DNA of 64,000 bases from Pelodictyon luteolum. Its GTDB lineage: Bacteria; Bacteroidota; Chlorobiia; Chlorobiales; Chlorobiaceae. The notes below the pieces were generated by a model. It was not told the origin of the DNA and made no database searches. It saw nothing but the letters and a program-made list of their open reading frames with translations. Below are positions 48,431 through 56,502 of this stretch, piece after piece (the first letter of the stretch is position 1; each line of letters starts with the position of its first letter). Location: assembly GCA_020721225.1 (NCBI GenBank), contig DYNE01000006.1:1-64000 (forward strand), given 5' to 3'. Made by a program: the position numbers and the translations under genes.

Positions 48431-49462
48431 ATGCATATGTCTGACGCACTGCTCTCGCCCGCAGTCGGAGGAGCATTCTGGGCGGCAAGCGCAGCCCTCA
48501 TCGCATACAGCGCAAAAAAAATCGCCGGTGAACAGGATGGCATGAAAACCCCGCTGATGGGTGTTCTCGGAGCCTTCGTCTTTGCCGCCCAGATGATCAA
48601 CTTCACGATTCCCGGCACCGGATCGAGCGGCCATCTCGGAGGCGGACTGCTTCTGACGGTGCTTCTCGGCCCTTATCGCGCATTGCTCACCCTCGCTTCC
48701 GTGCTGGTGGTGCAATCGCTGTTCTTTGCCGACGGAGGGTTGCTCGCCCTGGGATGCAATATTTTCAACCTTGCATTTTTTCCTGCTTTCATCGCCTATC
48801 CGTTTCTCTACCGGGTCATTGCCGGTCAATCCCTCTCCACAGGAAGAGTCGCTGCGGCAAGTATTACCGCCGCAGCAGCAGGCCTCCTGATGGGTGCGTT
48901 TTCCGTCGTCCTCCAGACAACCCTCTCGGGCATCAGCGAACTGCCTTTCGGAACCTTCGTGCTCTTTATGCTCCCGATCCATCTTGCCATCGGCATAGTC
49001 GAAGGTCTTGTCACCATGGCGGTTCTGGTGTTCGTAGCAAAAACCGAACCATCAATGCTCTCACTGCAGCCGAAACCGACCGGCAAACCCTCATTCATAC
49101 TCGGTTCCTTCATCATTGCGGCCCTTGCTGTCGGAGGAGTACTCTCATGGTTCGCGTCGTCACGGCCTGACGGTCTTGAATGGTCGATGGCAAAAGTATC
49201 GGGACAGGAGGAACTTGAGGGCAAGGAAGCCCCGATTCACGAAACGCTCCGTTCGATACAGGAAAAAATAGCCTTTCTCCCCGATTACGGATTCAGAACA
49301 GCCGCCGAACCAGCTGCAGAAGTGATGAATTCCAAAGAATCGCCGGTCAATGCAGGCACGACGGTATCGGGCATTGCCGGAAGTTTTCTGGTACTGCTTC
49401 TTTCCGGTGCAGCCGGGATGCTGTTCCGCAAAAAAATACCGGCAACAAAGAACGGTCAATGA
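48431..49462 (+). CDS. nikMN: Nickel ECF transporter substrate-binding component NikMN (CbiM-CbiN-like)
   Basis: Membrane protein of 343 aa. The N-terminal MHMSDALLSP carries the free amino-terminus and His2 that bind the metal in CbiM/NikM proteins, followed by a conserved TIPGTGSSGHLGGGLLL loop and six to seven helices. The C-terminal third (about 215-335) is a fused NikN/CbiN-like PDGLE domain (SSRPDGLEW) with two flanking helices. Nickel rather than cobalt is inferred from adjacent nikR. It overlaps nikQ by four bases. Confidence 0.92.
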   Translation: MHMSDALLSPAVGGAFWAASAALIAYSAKKIAGEQDGMKTPLMGVLGAFVFAAQMINFTIPGTGSSGHLGGGLLLTVLLGPYRALLTLASVLVVQSLFFADGGLLALGCNIFNLAFFPAFIAYPFLYRVIAGQSLSTGRVAAASITAAAAGLLMGAFSVVLQTTLSGISELPFGTFVLFMLPIHLAIGIVEGLVTMAVLVFVAKTEPSMLSLQPKPTGKPSFILGSFIIAALAVGGVLSWFASSRPDGLEWSMAKVSGQEELEGKEAPIHETLRSIQEKIAFLPDYGFRTAAEPAAEVMNSKESPVNAGTTVSGIAGSFLVLLLSGAAGMLFRKKIPATKNGQ

Positions 49463-50214
49463 GTATCGAACCGTTAACAGCACAGGTTCGGAAAGAGCCC
49501 CACTGCGTTTTGCCGGCAGGAGACCGGTCATCCCTTGCCGTCCTTGTGCTGTTCATCCTTTTCGTGGTCTCGGTCCCCAAAAACAATCTGCCGGCGGTAA
49601 TCGTCTACGGCTCGTTTCCCCTTTTCTTCATCATCTCAGGCGGACTGCCGTTGCGTCCCATCATGAAACGGATGATGCTGATCTCCCCGTTTCTGCTGTT
49701 CATGGCGGCAGGAAACATCTATTTCGACAGGCTTCCTGTTTTTACGGCCGGAAGTCTCCCCATAACCGGAGGGATGATTTCCGGCAGCGTGATTGTAGCC
49801 AAAGCTCTTGTCACCCTTGCCGCCGTGCTTGTATTCTCCATCTGCGTTCCGTTTCACCGGTTTGGAAACGCATTGAGGGGTTTCGGTGTTCCTGAAGTTT
49901 TCATCACCCAGTTGCAGCTGGTCTACCGGTACAGTTTTCTTCTCGCCCCTGAAGCCCGATCACTGCAGAAAGCGCGCGATCTCCGATCATTCGGCAACAG
50001 GGGAAAAGATCTTTTTACGACAGCGCAACTGATCGGCTCGCTGCTTGTAAGAACAACGGCAAGAGCCGAAAGAATCTACATGGCCATGACTGCCCGGGGA
50101 TTCAGGAACAACCTGTCGGCAGAGGATAACAGCCCGTTTACAGCAAAGGACGGTGCAGTAGTCGCGACTGCCCTCTTCTGCCTTACCGCAGTCTGGTTGC
50201 TGTTCCGGGTATAA
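49459..50214 (+). CDS. nikQ: Nickel ECF transporter T component NikQ (CbiQ-like)
   Basis: Transmembrane coupling protein of 251 aa. Hydrophobic N-terminal segments and the two ARG coupling signatures are visible (PEARSLQKARDLRSFG; RAERIYMAMTARGF). It starts four bases inside nikMN. Its stop codon TAA is formed by the first bases of repeat C (TAATTCC), which separates it from the ATPase gene. Confidence 0.92.
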   Translation: MSIEPLTAQVRKEPHCVLPAGDRSSLAVLVLFILFVVSVPKNNLPAVIVYGSFPLFFIISGGLPLRPIMKRMMLISPFLLFMAAGNIYFDRLPVFTAGSLPITGGMISGSVIVAKALVTLAAVLVFSICVPFHRFGNALRGFGVPEVFITQLQLVYRYSFLLAPEARSLQKARDLRSFGNRGKDLFTTAQLIGSLLVRTTARAERIYMAMTARGFRNNLSAEDNSPFTAKDGAVVATALFCLTAVWLLFRV

Positions 50215-50519
50215 TTCCAATTCTGTTGTATCGTTCGCGGGGCGAACGGGAGGTGGCTGAGTTCTGAGTTCTGAGTTCTGAGTGGAGATCGGAAGAACGA
50301 GCTGAGTGTTACGGGTCAGGTTGAAGAGGCTGAAGTTGAAAAAAAACATAATTTTATGCCGCGCGGCGCGCGATACTCCCATTCGCGGAGCGAATGATAC
50401 GCCCGGGCGTACCCGACCGATACTCCCGCGAAGCGATACTCCTTTTCCACCGGGTAATAGGAAGGAATTTCCGGATTGTCGCCGGCTGTATAACTGCATA
50501 TTTGTATTGGAAATGGAAT
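50214..50519. repeat. Repeat C: 306-bp modular element inside the nickel operon
   Basis: Left end ATTCCAATTC (50214-50223), right end TGTATTGGAAATGGAAT (50503-50519); the two ends are imperfect inverted repeats. Inside: one hairpin GTTCGC-GGG-GCGAAC next to the left end, three tandem GAGTTCT heptamers (50259-50279), the conserved middle with TAATTTTATGCC-like sequence, then an array of ATACTCC-type units with the hairpin ATTCGC-GGA-GCGAAT (50381-50395). Orientation as in B, inverse of D, E and F. Confidence 0.9.
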
Positions 50520-50538
50520 AAGGCAAAAGAGCGCGCAA

Positions 50539-51258
50539 ATGATTACAGTCGAACGGGTAAGTTTTTCCTATCCTGACGGAACCAGGGCTCTTCACGATCT
50601 CTCTCTGACGGTCATGACGGGCGAATCAACCGGAATTGTCGGGGCGAACGGAGCCGGAAAATCAACACTGGTCAACCATCTGAACGGGTGGTACCTGCCT
50701 CAGACGGGAAAAATCACCATCAACGGTGTTGTACTCCTTAAAAAGAACCGGGAGCTCATCAGAAAACAGGCAGGGTTGGTCTTTCAGAACCCGGATGACC
50801 AGCTTTTCATGTCGAGGCTTTACGACGATATCGTCTTCGGTCCGGAAAATCTCGGCATGAACAAACAGAAAACCGCAGAAGAGGCGGAACGGATCCTCAG
50901 AGATTTCGATCTCTGGGAACTGCGCGACAAACCGCCCTCCAGGCTTTCGCAGGGGCAAAAGCGGTTTGCAGCTTTTGCCGCCGTTCTGATGATGCACCCT
51001 TCGGTACTGGTAATGGACGAACCCACTTCGGACCTCGATCCGCGCAACCGGAAACGCCTCATCTCGCTCGTCAACGCACTTCCGGCAACAAGAGTAACGG
51101 TTTCACACGATCTTGATTTTATCTGGGATACCTGCAGCGAGGTGTGCATCATGTCGAAAGGCCGCATAGCCGCAAAGGGAGCCGCAAAAGAGATTCTTCG
51201 GAACCGTGACCTGCTCGAGGCAAACGGCCTTGAGCTGCCGCTCAGACTGCAGGAGTGA
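50539..51258 (+). CDS. nikO: Nickel ECF transporter ATPase NikO (CbiO-like)
   Basis: ABC ATPase of 239 aa. Walker A GANGAGKSTLVNHL, Q-loop FQNPDDQLF, signature LSQGQKRFAAFAAVLM, Walker B VLVMDEPTSDLD and switch His (TVSHDLDF). It completes the NikMN-NikQ-NikO transporter. It is 325 bp from nikQ because of repeat C, so co-transcription requires reading through the element unless the element carries a promoter. Confidence 0.94.
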   Translation: MITVERVSFSYPDGTRALHDLSLTVMTGESTGIVGANGAGKSTLVNHLNGWYLPQTGKITINGVVLLKKNRELIRKQAGLVFQNPDDQLFMSRLYDDIVFGPENLGMNKQKTAEEAERILRDFDLWELRDKPPSRLSQGQKRFAAFAAVLMMHPSVLVMDEPTSDLDPRNRKRLISLVNALPATRVTVSHDLDFIWDTCSEVCIMSKGRIAAKGAAKEILRNRDLLEANGLELPLRLQE

Positions 51259-51319
51259 AAAGAGATTCCCTTGAATGAGTCCTGGGGCAGAAAAGAGGGG
51301 AAAACAGCTTCATATCCTT

Positions 51320-52153
51320 TCAGGATAGAGCCCTTACTCTTCTTTCGAGCTCTTCCGACATGTGACGATCCGAAAGCTTGACGGTTATCTGGGGCACATC
51401 ATGGGAGGTGTCGACAGCAAAAACCGCAACGTCAAAAAGATCACCCATTCTGACAATGGAAGCAAGATCGGCAATACGTTCAGTCACCCCGAGAAAACTC
51501 AACGGAAGAAGACATTTTACGTGATAGGGATTGACCAGAAATATCCCATAGGACTTTACGGAAAGCACTGAACCGGTAAACCGCTCGCCGGGTTCAGGAA
51601 GCCTTGCGTTGAGGTAGTCCAGATCGGCACCGCTGCCTCCCGATTGCGACTGGCTCATTTCCTCGGCCATCTGGGAGATATCATGAAAATCTATATCGGA
51701 TCCGCTGTACAGTTCGCGGGCGCTTATTCCCCTTGTCGAAAAAACGGAAACAGTTTTTCCTTTCATCTGCATCGCCATGATCAGAGGCAGAAAATCGCTG
51801 TCGCCGCTGAACAGGACAAACACCTCGAACTGATGTTCAGTCAGCATGGCATCTACGGCAAGCTCGATATCGAGATTTCCTTTCATTATTATCTCGCCGG
51901 TATCCCTGTTGACGATCTTTTTTACCGGTTTCGATATGATCTCGAACCCGTGCGTTATGAGTACCCTGTTGAAAGCCACCTGATCTTCAGAGGGCGGATC
52001 AGGTGAAGGAACGTAATAACGCGCTGATACTACCGTATAACGGTTTGAAAAATACAACATAAGACGGGAAAAATCTATCTGCCACCCCAGATGGCGCTGT
52101 GTATAAAACAGATTGGCTCCGTCAATGAAAAGTGCGGCTTTCTGTATACTCAT
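51320..52153 (-). CDS. NYN-domain (LabA/DUF88) ribonuclease-like protein with C-terminal S1 domain
   Basis: Protein of 277 aa. The NYN/PIN-like domain (about 1-165) keeps the acidic residues FIDGANLFYTQ, KGNLDIELAVDAML and LFSGDSDFLPLI that coordinate metal in this nuclease fold. A C-terminal S1 OB-fold follows (about 190-265: GERFTGSVLSVKSYGIFLVN, KCLLPLSFLG). The combination suggests RNA cleavage with RNA binding. The ATG at 52153 fits the family start; an upstream start at 52234 would add a hydrophobic stretch. It is convergent with nikO. Confidence 0.85.
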   Translation of the reverse strand: MSIQKAALFIDGANLFYTQRHLGWQIDFSRLMLYFSNRYTVVSARYYVPSPDPPSEDQVAFNRVLITHGFEIISKPVKKIVNRDTGEIIMKGNLDIELAVDAMLTEHQFEVFVLFSGDSDFLPLIMAMQMKGKTVSVFSTRGISARELYSGSDIDFHDISQMAEEMSQSQSGGSGADLDYLNARLPEPGERFTGSVLSVKSYGIFLVNPYHVKCLLPLSFLGVTERIADLASIVRMGDLFDVAVFAVDTSHDVPQITVKLSDRHMSEELERRVRALS

Positions 52154-52280
52154 TCTTCTTCGAATCCCGGTTGTATCAACATTCTCCTGTACATTATCGC
52201 ACACAAAAAGCAACAACAAAAGTGCACTAACCATTTCAACCCGATCATTCCCGAAAAAACCGCAGATTCATAGAGAATCG

Positions 52281-53204
52281 TTACCATGCCCCGAGCAGAA
52301 ACCACCAGAGGGCAAGCGTAAAAAACGAAGCCATAATACCGACAGCAACCATCAGCGAAGCAAGAGGGGGATTGATATGGTGCTCTGAAGCGATAATCCC
52401 GGCCGTGATCATGGGCGGCATGGCCGCTTCGAAAAGCGTTATCCGAACCGGCAGACCCTGCATACCGAAAAAGCCGAGATAGAGCAGAGAGAGCAGCAGC
52501 GGAGCTATCAGCAGTTTGAATGAAAGCCCAAGCGCAAGATTACGGGTATTGCCGGAAAGATGACCCAGGCTGAGTTGATAGCCTACCGAAAAAAGGGCAA
52601 GAGGAGCAAGGGTATCACCGAGTCTTCCGAGCAGGAGAGCAAACCATTCCGGATAGTCGAAGGGCATCAGGAAAATTGCTGCCGTTAATGCGATAAAAGG
52701 AGGAAATGACGTAACCCTCCGAAGTATCGCTTCTGCGGAAAGCTTCCCGTCCGAGTAGATACCGGCTGTGAGGATTCCCAGGGTCGAAAGTACCATGAAC
52801 GATCCGAGCTGATCGACGATGATTCCGTGAACAAGCCCCTCCTTGCCGTAATAGGCGTCAATCATAGGCAATCCGACGAACGAGGTGTTGCCGAGACCTC
52901 CGGTCAGAATCAATGCCCCTACCGTCATACGGGGCAGCTTAAAGAGTTTTCCGGCCAACAGAAAAAAACCTGCCGCGAGACCGAAATGCAGCCAGGGCAT
53001 CGCAGCCATTGCAAATACCCCGGGCGAAAGATCAAGGTCGTGAAAGTAGAGCAGGGTGAGTGCCGGCAGGGAGATATGAATGATAAAACCGTTCAGTACG
53101 GCAGGAGTCTCCTTCGGAAGTCTGTTCAGCCGCCTCAGGAGTATTCCTGCAAGAAAACAGACAAAGAGTAGAATAAGATTCTGCACGGAAGGCAAACTAT
53201 TCAA
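52281..53204 (-). CDS. Auxin-efflux-carrier (AEC) family permease
   Basis: Polytopic membrane protein of about 307 aa with roughly ten helices: LILLFVCFLAGILLRRLN, PAVLNGFIIHISLPALTLLY, LTGGLGNTSFVGLPMIDAYYG and a C-terminal repeat ending WWFLLGAW. AEC proteins export organic anions; the substrate is unknown. No ATG is available near the N-terminus. TTG at 53204 is chosen; GTG at 53186 or TTG at 53264 (inside repeat D) are alternatives. An ATG with a nearby GGCGG lies one base out of frame before a T5 run, so a frameshift is possible. Confidence 0.8.
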   Translation of the reverse strand: MNSLPSVQNLILLFVCFLAGILLRRLNRLPKETPAVLNGFIIHISLPALTLLYFHDLDLSPGVFAMAAMPWLHFGLAAGFFLLAGKLFKLPRMTVGALILTGGLGNTSFVGLPMIDAYYGKEGLVHGIIVDQLGSFMVLSTLGILTAGIYSDGKLSAEAILRRVTSFPPFIALTAAIFLMPFDYPEWFALLLGRLGDTLAPLALFSVGYQLSLGHLSGNTRNLALGLSFKLLIAPLLLSLLYLGFFGMQGLPVRITLFEAAMPPMITAGIIASEHHINPPLASLMVAVGIMASFFTLALWWFLLGAW

Positions 53205-53238
53205 TTGTAAAAATCCATCCGCCTTAAGAGCAGCTGTG

Positions 53239-53611
53239 ATTCCATTTCCAATACAAATATGCAATTATATTGCTCGCGACAACCCTGAAATTCCTTCCCA
53301 TTAACCAGAGGAAAAGGAGTATCGCTTCGCGGGAGTATCGGTCGGGTACGACCGGGAGTATCATTCGCTCCGCGAATGGGAGTATTGCGCGCCGCGCGGC
53401 ATAAAATTATGTTCTTTTTTCAACTCCAGCCTCTTCAACCTGACCCGTAACACTCAGCTCGTTCTTCCGATCTCCACTCAGAACTCAGAACCAGGAACTA
53501 ATTCCCCCATCTTCTACCGCGAAGCGATACTCCTGCGAAGCGAAGCGAGCTATACTCCGCGATGCGACAGCGAGCATACTCCCGAGCACGAAGTGCTCGA
53601 TACTCCCCTGC
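53239..53611. repeat. Repeat D: modular element with both arrays
   Basis: Left end ATTCCATTTCCAATACA (53239-53255), then a left array with four GGAGTAT units (about 53316-53385), a conserved middle, and a right array with four ATACTCC units (about 53527-53606), so the two arrays face each other. Hairpins include CGGTCG-GGTA-CGACCG in the left array and GAGCAC-GAA-GTGCTC at 53584-53598. The right end lacks the terminal inverted repeat seen in B and C. From here to 53765 no gene is seen; TGGCCCTGGATT near 53680 recurs after repeat A. Confidence 0.9.
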
Positions 53612-53765
53612 CCCTCTGTAACACGTAGAACTTAACCCCTAACACGATCTTCATCTTCCCATTCCCTCATCGCCTGGCCCTGGATTATAAACGCATTATT
53701 GAAACAGAATAGGAATGACTTATCCCGATAAATGGAGAAACAGCGATGATCCGGATAACGTGAAC

Positions 53766-54773
53766 TTATGGAAACGGAGTGCGCGTGATCTGCGATACTG
53801 CGCCGGCAACTCTTCCATACAGATACCCGGAAAATGCCGGTGACGCATTCAGGCACGGAATGGTGGTGATCGTACAGGCCGGCAGCAAGCGCCTTAACTC
53901 CTGCTCCCGATAAACCGTTTCGTTTCCATCGGCAAAATACCCGGCAGCAAAGAGCGCGACATTCGAAACACCTGAATCTGCGAGCAGGGCCGCCGTCTCC
54001 TCGAAAGAAGGCCTGGTCCACTCGCCTCCGACATCGTGGTTGAGATAAGCGGTCATGATGCGCCCGTAAGGGTGCCGGATGTCGCTGCCGAGCAACTCCG
54101 TCAGACGCGCCGCAAAAGTCACGGTTTCATCAAGACCGGTATGGAACGCCGGTGGCTCTCCGCTGCTATTCGTTACAAGAGTTCCGTGAAAAAGCAGAAG
54201 AAGCGCATGCCTCTCGCTTCTATCGAGCTGAGTATCGGCACTGGCGGCAACAACATGCGCGGCACAAAGCCGGTGAAAGGAGGCATCACACCAGAACCGG
54301 CTGATCACTTTTACTTTGCTCAAATCATCCGGACGGCGGGTCCGGGCAAGATACCGGCAAAGCTGACCGCAGGTCAGGTCATTATCGACCGGCGACATGG
54401 AGAGAAGAATCTGGCCATCATGATGTTTTGTTGCCTCGATAGCCTCTTCAAAAGAAGGGTCGGATGCTGAAAATGCCGCATGTACATCAAAAACGATCCT
54501 GCCGTTCCCCGGATGCTTTCCGAGATAGTTCTGCAGCTCGCACGCCTGTTCTCTGGCAATCCGGTTATGAGGAGAACCCTTCCTTTCGGGATTGAACTTT
54601 TTTTTCAGGGCGGAAAAGAGTGAAATTCCCACCTGCAGAACAGGAGGTACTCCCATGACTGCGGCCGCGTGTTCGAGCGTTCGCCGACTTACCCGGTAGT
54701 TCTCAATAAATCGGGAGGTTTCGGCCTCTCCATGTGCCGCGAGGATGATCGCTATCTTTTTGTTGTCCGACAT
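53766..54773 (-). CDS. hemH: Ferrochelatase-family protein
   Basis: Protein of 335 aa resembling class I chelatases. It lacks the usual N-terminal VLLVNLGTP, reading IAIILAAHGEAETSRF instead, but keeps later features: LLLLFHGTLV (likely metal-binding His), GLDETVTFAARL and WTRPSFEETAALLADSGVSN, with AAGYFADGNETVY supplying the conserved Glu. It would insert Fe into protoporphyrin for cytochromes. Sirohydrochlorin chelatase is a less likely reading given the length. It follows the adaptor gene by 21 bp. Confidence 0.72.
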   Translation of the reverse strand: MSDNKKIAIILAAHGEAETSRFIENYRVSRRTLEHAAAVMGVPPVLQVGISLFSALKKKFNPERKGSPHNRIAREQACELQNYLGKHPGNGRIVFDVHAAFSASDPSFEEAIEATKHHDGQILLSMSPVDNDLTCGQLCRYLARTRRPDDLSKVKVISRFWCDASFHRLCAAHVVAASADTQLDRSERHALLLLFHGTLVTNSSGEPPAFHTGLDETVTFAARLTELLGSDIRHPYGRIMTAYLNHDVGGEWTRPSFEETAALLADSGVSNVALFAAGYFADGNETVYREQELRRLLPACTITTIPCLNASPAFSGYLYGRVAGAVSQITRTPFP

Positions 54774-54794
54774 GTATATATATGCACTTTACTG

Positions 54795-55880
54795 TCACTT
54801 CCTGACATTTTTTTCTTTGATTTTCACATCCATCCCTTCCCGGAACCTCTCCTGTGGAACCGGTATGACCCGGTCGCCTTTTCTGAGGCCATCGAGAACT
54901 TCTACAAAAGCCAGGTCTCCTGCGCCGGTTTTCAATGCCTGTTTTTTCAGCTTGCCCTTCTCGATTTTCCAGACATGACTGATATGGTTCTCATCGAATA
55001 CCGAGCTTTTTCTCACCAGCAGAGCGCGGGTTCTGGTGTTGTAGATAATGTTTGCCGTTGCCGTCATCCCCGCCTGTATCGCCTGAATGGGAGCGGTAAA
55101 CTGCAGATAGACTTTCGATGTCTTCGTAACGGTATCGGTCTGGGGAACAATACGGGAAACAACGGCATCGAAACGTTTTTCGGGCATGGCGTCAAACGCG
55201 ATCACCGCTTTCTGACCGGAACGGATTCGGGGAACGTCAAGTTCATCAATTTCAACGTTGACGACATAGCCTGAGGTATCGATTACCCTTGCGACAAGCG
55301 TATTGGCCGTTACATAATCGCCGGTCTTGAGACTCTGCAACGCAAGAATGCCGTCGAACGGAGCCGTTACGGTGAGCTTCTTCAGCTCGTCTTCCTGAAT
55401 TTTCAGACGAAGCCGCTTCTGTTCGAGCAACTCTTCCGCCTGCTTCCGATTTTTTTCGGCATCGTCAAGATCCTGTCGCGAGACGGCTCCTTCACCGAAC
55501 AGATTTCGGGTTCTTGTACATTTCAGCTTTGTCCCGGCAACCAGAGCAAGCTGCTCATCATAAGCCGCCCGGGCTTCGCGCACGGCAAGTTCCGGCTGGA
55601 GCGAGTCGAACGTGATGATCGTCTGGCCGGCAGACACCCGTTCCCCTTCGAGGGCGCCAACCCTTCTGACAGTGCCTGACAGCTCGGCGCTCAGATTGGC
55701 AACGGCATCCGCTTCAACGAATCCCGTCGCATAGACAGCCTGCACCAGTTCGGCATACGTCACCTCCTCCGCTTCGACATCGACCGTATTCCCCCTGGTT
55801 ACGAGATAGGTAACGGTAGCAAGAAACACAATGGCAAGAGCGATGGTATATTTCGGAAGGAGTTTCTGTAACGTCTGCAT
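54795..55880 (-). CDS. HlyD/MFP-type periplasmic adaptor
   Basis: Protein of 361 aa. A signal-anchor (IALAIVFLATVTYLV) is followed by split lipoyl halves (ANLSAELSGTVRRVGALEGE and LTVTAPFDGILALQSLKTGD), an intervening coiled coil (about 100-170) and a beta-barrel with DTSGYVVNVEIDELDVPRI. Such adaptors join inner-membrane ABC (MacB) or RND pumps to an outer-membrane channel. No pump gene is next to it; the LolD/MacB-like ATPase at 62251 is about 6 kb away. Upstream of ferrochelatase-like gene in the same operon. Confidence 0.88.
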   Translation of the reverse strand: MQTLQKLLPKYTIALAIVFLATVTYLVTRGNTVDVEAEEVTYAELVQAVYATGFVEADAVANLSAELSGTVRRVGALEGERVSAGQTIITFDSLQPELAVREARAAYDEQLALVAGTKLKCTRTRNLFGEGAVSRQDLDDAEKNRKQAEELLEQKRLRLKIQEDELKKLTVTAPFDGILALQSLKTGDYVTANTLVARVIDTSGYVVNVEIDELDVPRIRSGQKAVIAFDAMPEKRFDAVVSRIVPQTDTVTKTSKVYLQFTAPIQAIQAGMTATANIIYNTRTRALLVRKSSVFDENHISHVWKIEKGKLKKQALKTGAGDLAFVEVLDGLRKGDRVIPVPQERFREGMDVKIKEKNVRK

Positions 55881-56077
55881 AAGTTGTTGGCATTAGGATA
55901 CCTCTTTCAGTGAGATACCCGTTTTTGGATTCGGGTCATGGAAGTTACACGTTTTGAACTTTTTCTCTATTCCGACCTTGTTTTTTCCATTATTTTATGA
56001 ATCTTTAAAAACGTTTTTCCTGAATAGTCCGGATTTACGGACGATTCGATAAAAAAATATTTAAATGATACAAGCTG

Positions 56078-56491
56078 ATGAGTGATAATCAAGACCTGCA
56101 GAAAAGCTTTCTTGAGACCGTCAAATTCGATGAAAAAGGGCTGGTTCCGGCAATTGTTCAGGATCACGAAACCGGAAAAGTGCTGATGATGGCCTGGATG
56201 AACCGGGAAAGCCTGGAAATGACCCTGGAGAGAAAGCAGGCCTGTTACTGGAGCCGAAGCCGCAAGAAACTCTGGCTGAAAGGGGAGTCGTCCGGAAACA
56301 TGCAGGATGTTCACGATATCCTTATCGACTGCGACGGAGATACCATTCTGCTGAAAGTTTCCCAGAAAGGCGGGGCTTGCCATGTCGGGTATCACTCCTG
56401 TTTCTACAGAAAAGCGAAAGATGACCTGTCAATGGAAATCTGCGACACGCTTATGTTCGATCCTGAAGAAGTTTACGGCAAAAAAAGCTGA
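56078..56491 (+). CDS. hisI: Phosphoribosyl-AMP cyclohydrolase
   Basis: Monofunctional enzyme of 137 aa in histidine synthesis. [48 protein letters not shown] and [12 protein letters not shown] give the Zn and Mg ligands (Asp cluster and Cys residues). It lacks the HisE domain found fused in enterobacteria. ubiE starts 11 bp downstream. Confidence 0.95.
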   Translation: MSDNQDLQKSFLETVKFDEKGLVPAIVQDHETGKVLMMAWMNRESLEMTLERKQACYWSRSRKKLWLKGESSGNMQDVHDILIDCDGDTILLKVSQKGGACHVGYHSCFYRKAKDDLSMEICDTLMFDPEEVYGKKS

Positions 56492-56502
56492 ACCGGGTAG
56501 CA

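Noticed and set aside
53455-53480. Sequencing-adapter-like TTCCGATCT in the repeats
   Set aside because: It resembles the end of a common library adapter, but it occurs with diverged flanks inside several repeat copies in both orientations, so it is genuine genomic sequence.
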